From: Planctomycetota bacterium
Lineage (GTDB): Bacteria > Planctomycetota > UBA1135 > UBA2386
Assembly (NCBI GenBank): GCA_016794425.1
Contig: JAEUHR010000028.1
Span: 203,163-267,162, forward strand
DNA: 64,000 nucleotides
Reading direction: 5' to 3'
Below the pieces are notes generated by a model. That model saw only the letters and a list, made by a program, of their open reading frames with translations, was not told where the DNA came from and did no database searches. Below, piece after piece: positions 17,098 through 26,359 of the stretch. Within the stretch, counting starts at the first letter, position 1; every line of letters begins with the position of its first letter. A program made the position numbers and the translations under genes.

Positions 17098-19950
17098 TCA
17101 CCGCTCGACGACCAGCGGTCCGTTCTCGGGCACGACCTGCAGCGTCTTCAGGAAGTCGACGACACTGCGGCGGTCGTCGTCCGGCAGCGCGAGGTAGGCG
17201 TCGCGCGCCGCCGCGGCCTCGCCGCCGTGGCGCCGGATCGCCGCGTCGATCGTCAGCGCGCGGCCGTGGTGCAGGAACGGCGGCTCGCTGGCCATGCCCC
17301 AGAGTTTGCGCGTCAGGAACACCGACGTCGGCACACCCGCCTGCACGAGGTGTTCGTTGTCGCACTCGGGGCCGAGGTCGTGCCGCTTCAGGTCCGAGAA
17401 CAGCGGCACCCGCACCGAACCGTCGGCCTCGCGGCGCAGGTGCGGTCCCGGCCCGTCGGTCGTCAGGTCGACCGCGACCACCGCCGCCACCTGCGCGAGC
17501 TGCAGGTTGCCGGGCGGGTTGTAGGCGTTCGGCTCGGTGAACACCGCGTCGTCGAGCCGCAGGAACGGCACGTGGCAGTCGGCGCAGCCGATCGCCGTGA
17601 ACCGCGCCTCGCCGCGCTCGACCGCGGCGCGCTGCGCCGGGTCGGCCGGCAGCACCCGGCCGGGCACCGGCAGCATCGCCTGGTAGAGCGTCACCGCGGT
17701 CACGTCGCCGACCGTCAGCTCGTCCTGGTGGCCGTCGCCGTCGTGGTCGTGGCCGGCACCGAAGCGTTCGCTCGCCTGCATGCCGTGGTGGTGGTTCATC
17801 GCGTTGTTGGTGAACTCGCGCAGCGACACGACGACGCCCTTCTGGTGGAACGGCCGCACGACGAGGTCCGCGTCGACGCCTTCGACCGCCGCCGTGGTCA
17901 CGCTGCCGTCCGGGTGTGCGACCAGCGCGCCGAACGCGATGCCCTTGGCGCGCAGATCGACCGCGACGTCGGTGCCGCGTGCGCGGGCCACCGCGAGCGC
18001 GCCGGCGCGTTGTGCCTGCAGTTCGGCGGTCATCTCGCGCGCCAGCAGTTCGACGTAGCCGGCGCCGAACATGCCGACCGTGTTGCGTTCGTTGGCGACC
18101 GTGTCGAGCCGGTGGCCCTGGAACGCGTCGCCCTCGTTGTTGACGTCGAAGTCGACGAACGGGAACCGCTGGCCCAGCACGAACACGTTGGCGACGTTGT
18201 CGCCGCCGCCGCCGGAGCGCGGCTGGTTGTGGCAACCGGCGCACGAATCGGCGTCGGGACCGCTGATGCGATTGAAGTTCTCCGGCGCGGTGCGCGGCTG
18301 GCGCGGCAGGCCGGTGCCCGTGGCAGCCGGGCGGCCGGCGCCGTCGAGCGTGTTGAAGTCGGCGTCGAACAGGCGGCGGCCGAACTCGAACAGCGCGGCC
18401 GGCGCGTGCACGCCCTGCTCGATGTCGACCTGCGACAGGTGCACGGCGACCGCCGGATCGTCGCCGATGCCGCCGGTGTTCGCGTGCACCAGCGTCGTCG
18501 CGCCGGCGTCGGCGGGCAGCACCTGCAGCGTCTGCAGGAACTCGATCACCGCCGCCTGTTCGGCCGCGCTGCCGGCCGCGAACGCGTCGCGCGCCGCCTG
18601 CGCCTCGCCGCCGTGCAGCAGGATCGCTTCGCCGAGCGTCGACGCGCGGCCGTGGTGCAGGTACGGCGGTTCGTTGGCGGCGCCCCAGAGCTTGCGGGTC
18701 AGGAACCAGCTGGTCGGCACGCCGCCCTGCACCAGCGTCTCGTTGGCCAGCGCCGGGCCCATGTCGTGCCGCCGGAAATCGGTGTAGGCGCGCACGACGA
18801 CGCTGCCGTCGGCCGCGCGCGGCAGGTGCGGGCCCGGACCGGCCGCCGTCAGGTCGACCGCGACCGGCGCGCCGACGTCGGCCGGCTGCAGGTTGCCGGC
18901 GGGGTTGTAGGGGCCGGGCTCGGTGAACACCGGATCGTGCAGCACGAGTTCGGGCACGTGGCAGACCGCGCAGCCGAACGACAGAAACCGCGCCTCGCCG
19001 AGCTGCACCGCGGCCAGGCGGTCCGGATCGTCGGGCAGCACGCGGCCCGGCGCCGGCAGCGTCGCCTGCCACAGGGTGATCGCGGTCACGTCGCCCGGCG
19101 ACAGTTCGTCGGCGAGGCCGTCGCCGTCGGCGTCCACGCCGGCACCGAAGCGTTCGCTCGCCTGCATGCCGTGGTGGTGGTTCAGCGCGTTGTTGCTGAA
19201 CTCGCGCAGCGACGCGACGACACCCTTCTGGTGGAACGGCCGCACGACGAGGTCCGGGTCGATGCCGCGCACCTCGCCGGTGTCGACGCTGCCGTCCGGG
19301 TGCGCGGTCACGTGGCCGAACGCGATGCCCTTGGCCACCAGCGGCCACCGCACCGCGCTGCCGGCGCTGGCCGCCGCGGCGATCGCCGCCGCGCGCGCGG
19401 CGTGCAGTTCGGCCGTCAGTTCGCGCGCCAGCAGTTCGATGAAGCCGGCGCCGAACATGCCGAGCGTGTTGCGTTCGTTGGCGACCTCGCGCAGCGTGTG
19501 GTCCTCGAAGCCGTCGCCGGCCGCGGTCGCGTCGAAGTTCACGAACGGCAGGCGTTGGCCCAGCACGAACACGTTGGCGACGGTGTCGCCGCCGCCGCCC
19601 AGGCGCGGTTTGTTGTGGCAGCCGCCGCACGAGTTCGCGTCGGGGCCGGACACGCGGTTGAAGTTCTGCGGGAACTCACGGCGCGCGCGCGGCGCGCCGG
19701 TGCCGGTCGACTCGGGCCGGCCGGCGCCGTCGAGGTCGTTGAAGTTGGCGGCGAACAGCGCTCGGCCGTGCGCGAGCACCTGGTCGAGGGGCACTTCGCC
19801 GCGCGCGATCTCGATCTGGTCGAGGTGCTGCCCGATCGCCGGTTGGTCGCCGAGCGCGGTCGGTGCCGGGGCACCGTCGCCGCGGTGGCAGGCCGCGAGC
19901 GTGAAGAGCGCCAGCGTGGCGCCGGTGCGAAGGCGACGGGGCGAGAGCAT
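17098..19950 (-). CDS. Tandem-duplicated di-heme oxidoreductase/peroxidase-like lipoprotein (four heme c sites)
   Basis: 950 residues. A lipobox (LAAC, Cys21) indicates a lipoprotein. Two homologous halves of about 460 residues each carry a pair of CxxCH heme-c motifs: Cys108-His112 and Cys327-His331, then Cys570-His574 and Cys789-His793. Both halves share the run SNNALNHHHGMQASERFG or TNNAMNHHHGMQASERFG, the GPG-PHL motif and LHHGRA. These are typical of the di-heme oxidoreductase/putative peroxidase group related to CcpA/MauG. Ordinary members have one such unit, so this is an in-gene tandem duplication. It probably moves electrons or reduces peroxide outside the inner membrane. No mature cytochrome maturation genes are in the window. 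Confidence 0.88.
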   Translation of the reverse strand: MLSPRRLRTGATLALFTLAACHRGDGAPAPTALGDQPAIGQHLDQIEIARGEVPLDQVLAHGRALFAANFNDLDGAGRPESTGTGAPRARREFPQNFNRVSGPDANSCGGCHNKPRLGGGGDTVANVFVLGQRLPFVNFDATAAGDGFEDHTLREVANERNTLGMFGAGFIELLARELTAELHAARAAAIAAAASAGSAVRWPLVAKGIAFGHVTAHPDGSVDTGEVRGIDPDLVVRPFHQKGVVASLREFSNNALNHHHGMQASERFGAGVDADGDGLADELSPGDVTAITLWQATLPAPGRVLPDDPDRLAAVQLGEARFLSFGCAVCHVPELVLHDPVFTEPGPYNPAGNLQPADVGAPVAVDLTAAGPGPHLPRAADGSVVVRAYTDFRRHDMGPALANETLVQGGVPTSWFLTRKLWGAANEPPYLHHGRASTLGEAILLHGGEAQAARDAFAAGSAAEQAAVIEFLQTLQVLPADAGATTLVHANTGGIGDDPAVAVHLSQVDIEQGVHAPAALFEFGRRLFDADFNTLDGAGRPAATGTGLPRQPRTAPENFNRISGPDADSCAGCHNQPRSGGGGDNVANVFVLGQRFPFVDFDVNNEGDAFQGHRLDTVANERNTVGMFGAGYVELLAREMTAELQAQRAGALAVARARGTDVAVDLRAKGIAFGALVAHPDGSVTTAAVEGVDADLVVRPFHQKGVVVSLREFTNNAMNHHHGMQASERFGAGHDHDGDGHQDELTVGDVTAVTLYQAMLPVPGRVLPADPAQRAAVERGEARFTAIGCADCHVPFLRLDDAVFTEPNAYNPPGNLQLAQVAAVVAVDLTTDGPGPHLRREADGSVRVPLFSDLKRHDLGPECDNEHLVQAGVPTSVFLTRKLWGMASEPPFLHHGRALTIDAAIRRHGGEAAAARDAYLALPDDDRRSVVDFLKTLQVVPENGPLVVER

Positions 19951-20045
19951 GGTGGGGAGCGAGGGCGTCCCGAAACGATACTCCGCGGCCGCGTCGGCGG
20001 CGGGCGCGGCGCGCCGCGACGATGGCAACGGCGGTTGTGGCCGGC

Positions 20046-21512
<1,467 letters not shown>

Positions 21513-21705
21513 TGCGGGATGCTACGGCGTGGTGTCGGCGCAGCGATCACTGCTGTTGCAGTGGCGGGGTTGGGGGAGTGCACGGCGGGTGTTGGGGTTC
21601 GATGGTTCGCGAGGGTGCGCCGCTGGTTCTGATGGCTGGAGTGGGCTCGGGTTGCGGGATGGGGTGGAGCAGGTAGGCTGCAGGGGAAGGTGCTGCGGGT
21701 GATTT

Positions 21706-21731
21706 GCGCTCGCGGCTCAAGAAGACGTTGG
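21706..21731 (+). repeat. Half-site matching the right arm of the attC-like hairpin
   Basis: The 16 bases at 21706-21721 are identical to 23471-23486. Ten more, at 21722-21731 (AAGACGTTGG), are identical to 23491-23500; the second copy has 4 extra bases between. The G-T-T-G-G at its end resembles the integron core site GTTRRRY. No matching left arm is visible upstream. It lies 70 bases before the J-domain gene and so could be the remaining end of an upstream attC. The flanking stretch 21513-21801 holds no gene that I trust; it is G-rich on the plus strand. Confidence 0.55.
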
Positions 21732-21801
21732 CTTGACGGGAAACCTGGGCTTGTTTGTTCCCGCTGCCACGAGACACTCCTTCGACTCATCAGCTATGTA
21801 G

Positions 21802-23382
21802 GTGCAGGTGGATCCTCTCGGCTCGCATGACTACTACAGCTTGCTCGGCGTGCCTCGCAGCGCCTCCGCCGAGGCCATCCGGGCTGCGTTCCTTGCCAGC
21901 GTCAAGAAAGCACATCCCGACCGAATAGACAGGTCAAGCAGCCCGCTGGAGTGGGAGTTCGCCAATCAGCTGATGGCCGCTCTGACTAGGGCCTACGGCG
22001 TTCTGCGCGATCCCGCCCAGAGAGCGATGTACGACGCGGCTCTTGGCACCACACCGAAGCCAAGTGGATCATCGCGAGGCGAACCGGCATCTGGCGCGTC
22101 AAGGCCAACGCCTGACCCTAGGCGCGCAGCGCTACGGAAGGCCCAAGGGGCCGTCGTTCGCGGATCGGCGTACTTCCATCGCCTGTCACCCGAGTTGCAA
22201 GCCGAGCTTCGCGGTCGACAAGAGTCTGACAGCGCTGATTCCGTGCGCCGGACCACGGAAAGCGCATTCGCTCACTATGTCGGAGTGCTCGTACTCGGCG
22301 GATGGCTGTGGTACTTGTTCAGCGGTGGCAGCAGTGGTTATGCCTGGGCATTGCCACTTGCCGTTGGGTACTACAGCATCACAGGCTTGTTGTCATGGTG
22401 GAGCACGGCTTCCATTCGCAAGATCTATAAGTGGCACCGAGCGCCTCTTCGTCCTTCGTTCTACCTGACACGGTTGCATTATGTCGTGACGACACTTGAC
22501 TCCGTCTCCTTCTGGCCGCTGTGGGAGTTTCGCGACGCGTCGGTTGTGCACCATTACACGAATGGTGTGTATCAGCACTCTACGCTCAGCTTTTCTCTGG
22601 GGGATGACGCTCTTTCACTGCAGTTCCAGTCCAAAGACGAGGTCGAGGCCTTCTGGAAGTCACTGCGCAGTTTTCAGACGGATGCAATCGGTGCGGAGCA
22701 GCGCTTGGACGTCGAGTACTTCCAGCGTAACAACCGGTTTAGTGGAGTTGCCACAGATCCGGTCAAAGCAGGTCCGGGGCTGCCGAGGCGCTGGGCGGTG
22801 GCCGCCATTCTGGTCGGAGTCGCGACGTGCTTCGCAGCCTCCGTCAAGAATGATCAACTAAGAGACTCCAAGTGGTTCAAGCATGCTGCGCTTCCGGCCA
22901 TTCCGTCGACTACGCCTTCAAGGCCAAGCCCAAACCCGTTCTTGCGGCCGGCTCCTGAAGGCAGTCCGACGGCCATCTTCGCCAACAGTCATCCTCCGCA
23001 GCCTTTACCACCTAACGGTGAGGTGCGTACGTCATCGCGACGTGAGCGCATAGCGCCTTTGACGGTGCGAACTGACGCCGGAGACTTCTACCTAGTGAAG
23101 TTGGTCGATTCGACGCGAGGGACACAGTTGACCGTGTTCATTCGCGGTGGCGCGCCACTGGAGGTCGATGTTCCTCTGGGTACGTACGAGCTGCGCTACG
23201 CGAGCGGTGCCACATGGTTCGGGTACGAGTTTCTCTTCGGTCCGGAGACATCCTATGCCAAGGCCGACAAGTCATTCACGTTCTCACGATCTGGGGACAG
23301 CGTGTCGGGTTATGAGGTTACGCTGTACAAGGTCCGGGATGGCAACCTGCACACAACAGAAATCGCGGCCGACAAGTTCTGA
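21802..23382 (+). CDS. J-domain (DnaJ-like) membrane protein
   Basis: 526 residues. A J domain at about residues 9-80 has the invariant HPD at 38-40 and the usual DYYSLLGVPRSAS start, so it should stimulate an Hsp70 ATPase. After a proline-rich linker come two membrane segments (about 159-175 and 180-200), a soluble middle part, a third segment (about 331-348), another proline-rich linker and a C-terminal domain (418-526) of beta type with many glycines and aromatic residues. No zinc finger or DnaJ C-terminal substrate domain is present. The start is GTG at 21802, or another GTG two codons on; the upstream ATG is followed directly by a stop. Base composition is much lower in G+C than its neighbours, which suggests transfer. 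Confidence 0.85.
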   Translation: MQVDPLGSHDYYSLLGVPRSASAEAIRAAFLASVKKAHPDRIDRSSSPLEWEFANQLMAALTRAYGVLRDPAQRAMYDAALGTTPKPSGSSRGEPASGASRPTPDPRRAALRKAQGAVVRGSAYFHRLSPELQAELRGRQESDSADSVRRTTESAFAHYVGVLVLGGWLWYLFSGGSSGYAWALPLAVGYYSITGLLSWWSTASIRKIYKWHRAPLRPSFYLTRLHYVVTTLDSVSFWPLWEFRDASVVHHYTNGVYQHSTLSFSLGDDALSLQFQSKDEVEAFWKSLRSFQTDAIGAEQRLDVEYFQRNNRFSGVATDPVKAGPGLPRRWAVAAILVGVATCFAASVKNDQLRDSKWFKHAALPAIPSTTPSRPSPNPFLRPAPEGSPTAIFANSHPPQPLPPNGEVRTSSRRERIAPLTVRTDAGDFYLVKLVDSTRGTQLTVFIRGGAPLEVDVPLGTYELRYASGATWFGYEFLFGPETSYAKADKSFTFSRSGDSVSGYEVTLYKVRDGNLHTTEIAADKF

Positions 23383-23433
23383 CCCGTTAGGCGAGCCTCT
23401 TGACGGCAGGCGCTCGCGATCCCGCTGGCCGCA

Positions 23434-23502
23434 AGCCAACAAGACCTTGGAGCCGGCGAGCGCCGAAGCGGCGCTCGCGGCTCAAGGTCAAAGACGTTGG
23501 GT
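23434..23502 (+). repeat. attC-like imperfect palindrome (integron cassette site candidate)
   Basis: The 69 bases start with AGCCAAC (near RYYYAAC) and end with GTTGGGT, an exact GTTRRRY. Between them the left arm 23443-23464 and right arm 23467-23490 pair almost fully, closing on a very small loop near 23464-23468. Two unpaired G residues interrupt the left arm (after CCTT and after AGCC), like the extrahelical bases that fix attC polarity. It lies 51 bases after the J-domain gene and 32 before the next gene, as cassette sites do. Another exact core-like GTTAGGC lies at 23386-23392. No integrase gene is in view, so the call is structural only. Confidence 0.55.
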
Positions 23503-23533
23503 CAGTCCTCACACCTTCTGAGGTGCTCAAGTC

Positions 23534-24226
23534 ATGCTGTGCGTCAACGATCGTGCGCGTATGCCAGAACTCGAACCACGGTTGCCTGAGATTACGGAGG
23601 CATGTCTCCTGGCAGTTGCAGGATCCGTCATTGTTTGGACCGGATTCCGCATGGTCACGCGGGGGTGGCGAGAGGCAAATGACCGGACATGGGTGCTGGG
23701 AAGGCCGGTCTGGATTCCCTTCTACGGAGTCGTGGCGGGAGTCATTTGTATTGTCTCCATGTTCCGGCACCGGGGCTTTGGGTCCTTCGGCATCTCCTGG
23801 CTGGGTCTTCAGTTGGGTCTGCTGGCCGCGTTCTTGCGTGTGATTCTGAAAGGACGCCCCATTATCGGCAGGAACACGTGGTCCCCATTGCGCAAGCATG
23901 TAGCACAGTCCATCAATGTGCTGTGGGGAGGAGTCCCGGATGGGCTGATGCCGCTGAGCTATGCATCTCATTGGCGGTGGTCAACAGTTCTCTTGGCTGC
24001 GTTCGGCTCCAGTCTCTTGCTGCATACGATTGTCGCCGACGTGTCAGAGGAGACGCGACTGACCTGGATTGTGCAGAACTCCAGCGTTATTCTATTCGCA
24101 GCGTGCGCCTGGATCGCAATCGAGGCAACCCTCGCCAATTCCCGCCTGGGCATGCGGTGGGCGTCCATTGCTTGTTGGCTTGTCGCTGGTGTCGGCGTGA
24201 CATCATCCTTCTTGGATTTGTCCTGA
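23534..24226 (+). CDS. Polytopic membrane protein of unknown function
   Basis: 230 residues with about five or six hydrophobic segments (near residues 22-42, 55-73, 82-100, 150-170, 180-198 and 208-225). I recognise no family. A charged cytoplasmic-type loop lies around residues 103-120. ATG at 23534 is chosen; an in-frame ATG at 23561 is a plausible alternative. Base composition matches the J-domain gene upstream (one sampled 60-base line is 58% G+C), unlike the GC-rich genes on both sides of the island. It follows the attC-like hairpin by 32 bases, so it may be the second cassette. Confidence 0.6.
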   Translation: MLCVNDRARMPELEPRLPEITEACLLAVAGSVIVWTGFRMVTRGWREANDRTWVLGRPVWIPFYGVVAGVICIVSMFRHRGFGSFGISWLGLQLGLLAAFLRVILKGRPIIGRNTWSPLRKHVAQSINVLWGGVPDGLMPLSYASHWRWSTVLLAAFGSSLLLHTIVADVSEETRLTWIVQNSSVILFAACAWIAIEATLANSRLGMRWASIACWLVAGVGVTSSFLDLS

Positions 24227-24591
24227 GACGACAGTGTCATTGGGTCTGCAAACACAATGCGCTACTGCAAGCCGACTCGCAGGGACGTGCAGTAGTTGGT
24301 GGCTACCAGTGACCCAGTAGGAAGCGCATCCCGACGAATCGGACCCGGGGCAGTCCCCTGAACCCTCGCGTACCTGGGTTGGTCTTGCGTCCCGTTCCTT
24401 CCCCTGTTCCCCGTGTTCCTGCCCTCAGCCTTCGCGCGCAGATCCTGGCCGGTACCGCCTGTGCCTGTCGATTCTCTTGGTGCTTCTGCCCGTCAGACCC
24501 ATCTGGCTGCGGGCTTGGCAGGCCTCGGAAGGGCAATGGTGAAGGACCCAGACACGCGCGAACGCTCGAGCAGCTCCAACCACACCCACGC
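24227..24591. other. Intergenic stretch at the right edge of the low-GC island
   Basis: 365 bases with no gene that I can support. It contains the nested inverted repeat at its left end and then pyrimidine-rich plus-strand sequence (24380-24440). Open frames here are short and lack recognisable sequence. Base composition rises to the GC-rich background near 24590, so the island boundary probably lies inside it. Confidence 0.5.
24241..24316. repeat. Nested inverted repeat downstream of the second island gene
   Basis: The outer pair is TGGGTC (24241-24246) with GACCCA (24311-24316). The inner pair is CTACTGCA (24262-24269) with TGCAGTAG (24288-24295), and the two spacers between them are both 15 bases, with an 18-base loop. 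It starts 15 bases after the stop of the membrane protein gene. It may be a transcription terminator without a T-run or a degenerate cassette end; its TTGGGTC also occurs at the end of the attC-like site. The spacers do not pair, so stability is doubtful. Confidence 0.4.
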
Positions 24592-25194
24592 ATGACCCCC
24601 ACGCAGCTCCGCGACCGCGCGATGCACCTCGCCAAGGAGGATCCCGACGCCGCGCTTCGCCTCGCGCGCGAAGTGCCGGCGCCGTGGTTCCGGGCGCAGG
24701 CGCTGGCGGCCGTCGCGCGCTGGATCGCCGCGCCCAACGTCGAGACCACCGCCGCGGAGGCATTGAGCGCCGCCAGCGCCTGCCACGACGACTACCAGCG
24801 TGCAGCCGTCGCCGCCTGGCCGATCCGTGCCTTGCTCGAGCGCGGCCATGTCGACAGCGCGGCTGCCGCGCTCGCGGTCGCCCGGGCCCGCGCGCTGGCG
24901 GCGACGCCGTGCGGTTCGCGCGCCGAAGCACTGCTCGGCCTGCTGCAGGCGGCCTGGAGCCTGGGGGCGGAGGCGCGCCGGACCCTCGTCGAGGACCTGT
25001 GCACCGCGCACGAGCAGGACTCGTTCTGGCGGGTGACCCGCGCGCTCGCCGACGCGTTGGCAATGGTGCGCGCGACCGAACCCGATCTGACCGAACGGAT
25101 CCTCGCGCGCTTGCCGGAGTCGCCGGCGCGAGCCAGGATCGAGCGGGCGCTGGCCCGGCACGCTGCGCGAACCCCGCGTTCCTACTTCGCATGA
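24592..25194 (+). CDS. Alanine-rich helical-repeat protein of unknown function
   Basis: 200 residues, all predicted helical, with helix pairs of about 30-35 residues. Examples begin at residues 2, 38, 70 and 103 (AMHLAKEDPDAALRLAREV, AEALSAASAC, AALAVARARALA). The pattern resembles HEAT or TPR-like solenoids. No signal peptide or membrane segment is seen, so it is probably cytoplasmic. The ATG at 24592 is the first codon of the repeat. The stop overlaps the ATG of the following propeller lipoprotein (ATGA), so the two are translationally coupled. Function is unknown. Confidence 0.65.
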   Translation: MTPTQLRDRAMHLAKEDPDAALRLAREVPAPWFRAQALAAVARWIAAPNVETTAAEALSAASACHDDYQRAAVAAWPIRALLERGHVDSAAAALAVARARALAATPCGSRAEALLGLLQAAWSLGAEARRTLVEDLCTAHEQDSFWRVTRALADALAMVRATEPDLTERILARLPESPARARIERALARHAARTPRSYFA

Positions 25195-26282
25195 CCTCAC
25201 GCCGCACTGCGACCGTCTCCCTGCGCACCACAGCGACCCTGCTGGCCGCCGTCGCCGCGGCGGGCTGCACCGCAGGAGCCGACCGCGTGGTTCGGCCGCC
25301 GGCCCGCCTGAAGTTCGCGGTGACGCGTTCCGTGCTGCAGGACCGCAGCGGCAACTACTGGTTCGGCAGCTGGAACGAAGGCGTCTGCCGTTTCGACGGC
25401 GAGACCTTCACCTACTTCACCGTCGCCGACGGCCTGACCGGCAACCAGGTCCGCGCGATCCAGGAGGACCGGAACGGCGTGGTCTGGTTCGAATGCGACG
25501 CCGGCATCTGCGGCTTCGACGGCCAGCGGATCGTGACGCCGTCCCGGCGCGACCATGCCGCGAAGCACGACTGGCGCATCGCGGCGGGGGATCTGTGGTT
25601 CATGGCCAACGGCGCGGTCGGCGCGACCGAGGTCGAAGCGCTGCCGGGCTGCTACCGGTACGACGGCGAGGTCTTCACCTTCCTCGCCTATCCGGTGCGT
25701 GCCATGCCCGACCAGTACCCGAACTTCGCGACCACGGGCATCGCCCGCGGCCGCGACGGCCGCGTGTGGTGCGCGACCTATGACGCCGTGTTCGGCTACG
25801 ACGGCCGGTCGTTCACGACCCTCGACGACCGCAGCCTCGGGCTCGGCGGGGACTCGGGTCGCCTGCACGTCCGCTGCGTGCTCGAAGACAGCAAGGGGCG
25901 GCTCTGGATCGGCAACAACGGCATCGGCGTGCTGCTCTACGATGGCCAGTCGGTCCGCGGGTTCACGCAGGAGATGGGGCTCGGTCGGGCCGGCCGACAC
26001 GGCGACCGGAACGTGCCGCTGCCCGGCGATGCCGCGCCGGGCGCGCCGTCGATGCACCGCGTGTTCTCGCTCGGCGAGGACCGCGCCGGCAACATCTGGT
26101 TCGGCACCATCGAGCACGGCGTGTGGCGCTACGACGGCACGTCGATGCGGAACTTCACCGGCGCGGACGGCATGACCAGCGCCGACGTCTTCGCGATCTA
26201 CACCGACCGCCACGGCGACCTGTGGGTCGCCGGCAACGGCGTGTTCCGGTTCGACGGCACCCGGTTCGAGCGCGTCTTCTGA
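25191..26282 (+). CDS. Lipoprotein with two-component-regulator-type beta-propeller repeats
   Basis: 363 residues with a lipobox near Cys26 (VAAAGC), so it is probably a lipoprotein. The mature part has repeats of about 40-60 residues ending in D-x-x-G-x-x-W-F-G/W-I-G and containing Y-D-G-x-x-F/FDG. Examples are DRSGNYWFGSWNEGVCRFDG, DRNGVVWFECDAGICGFDG, DSKGRLWIGNNG and DRAGNIWFGTIEHG. These are Reg_prop blades, usually found as the periplasmic sensor of hybrid histidine kinases, where they bind carbohydrate or stay structural. Here no kinase or DNA-binding part is fused, so it is a free propeller. It overlaps the helical-repeat gene and precedes a reductase gene by 77 bases. Confidence 0.8.
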   Translation: MTSRRTATVSLRTTATLLAAVAAAGCTAGADRVVRPPARLKFAVTRSVLQDRSGNYWFGSWNEGVCRFDGETFTYFTVADGLTGNQVRAIQEDRNGVVWFECDAGICGFDGQRIVTPSRRDHAAKHDWRIAAGDLWFMANGAVGATEVEALPGCYRYDGEVFTFLAYPVRAMPDQYPNFATTGIARGRDGRVWCATYDAVFGYDGRSFTTLDDRSLGLGGDSGRLHVRCVLEDSKGRLWIGNNGIGVLLYDGQSVRGFTQEMGLGRAGRHGDRNVPLPGDAAPGAPSMHRVFSLGEDRAGNIWFGTIEHGVWRYDGTSMRNFTGADGMTSADVFAIYTDRHGDLWVAGNGVFRFDGTRFERVF

Positions 26283-26359
26283 CCGGCCGCGCCGCGGCCT
26301 TGACCGCGGCGCCGCGATCCGGTCCAACGCCGCGCCTGCGACACCCCACGGCAGACACC

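Noticed and set aside
23400..23843. Plus-strand open frame across the attC-like hairpin
   Set aside because: It reads through the palindrome and overlaps the membrane-protein gene in another frame; no recognisable sequence.
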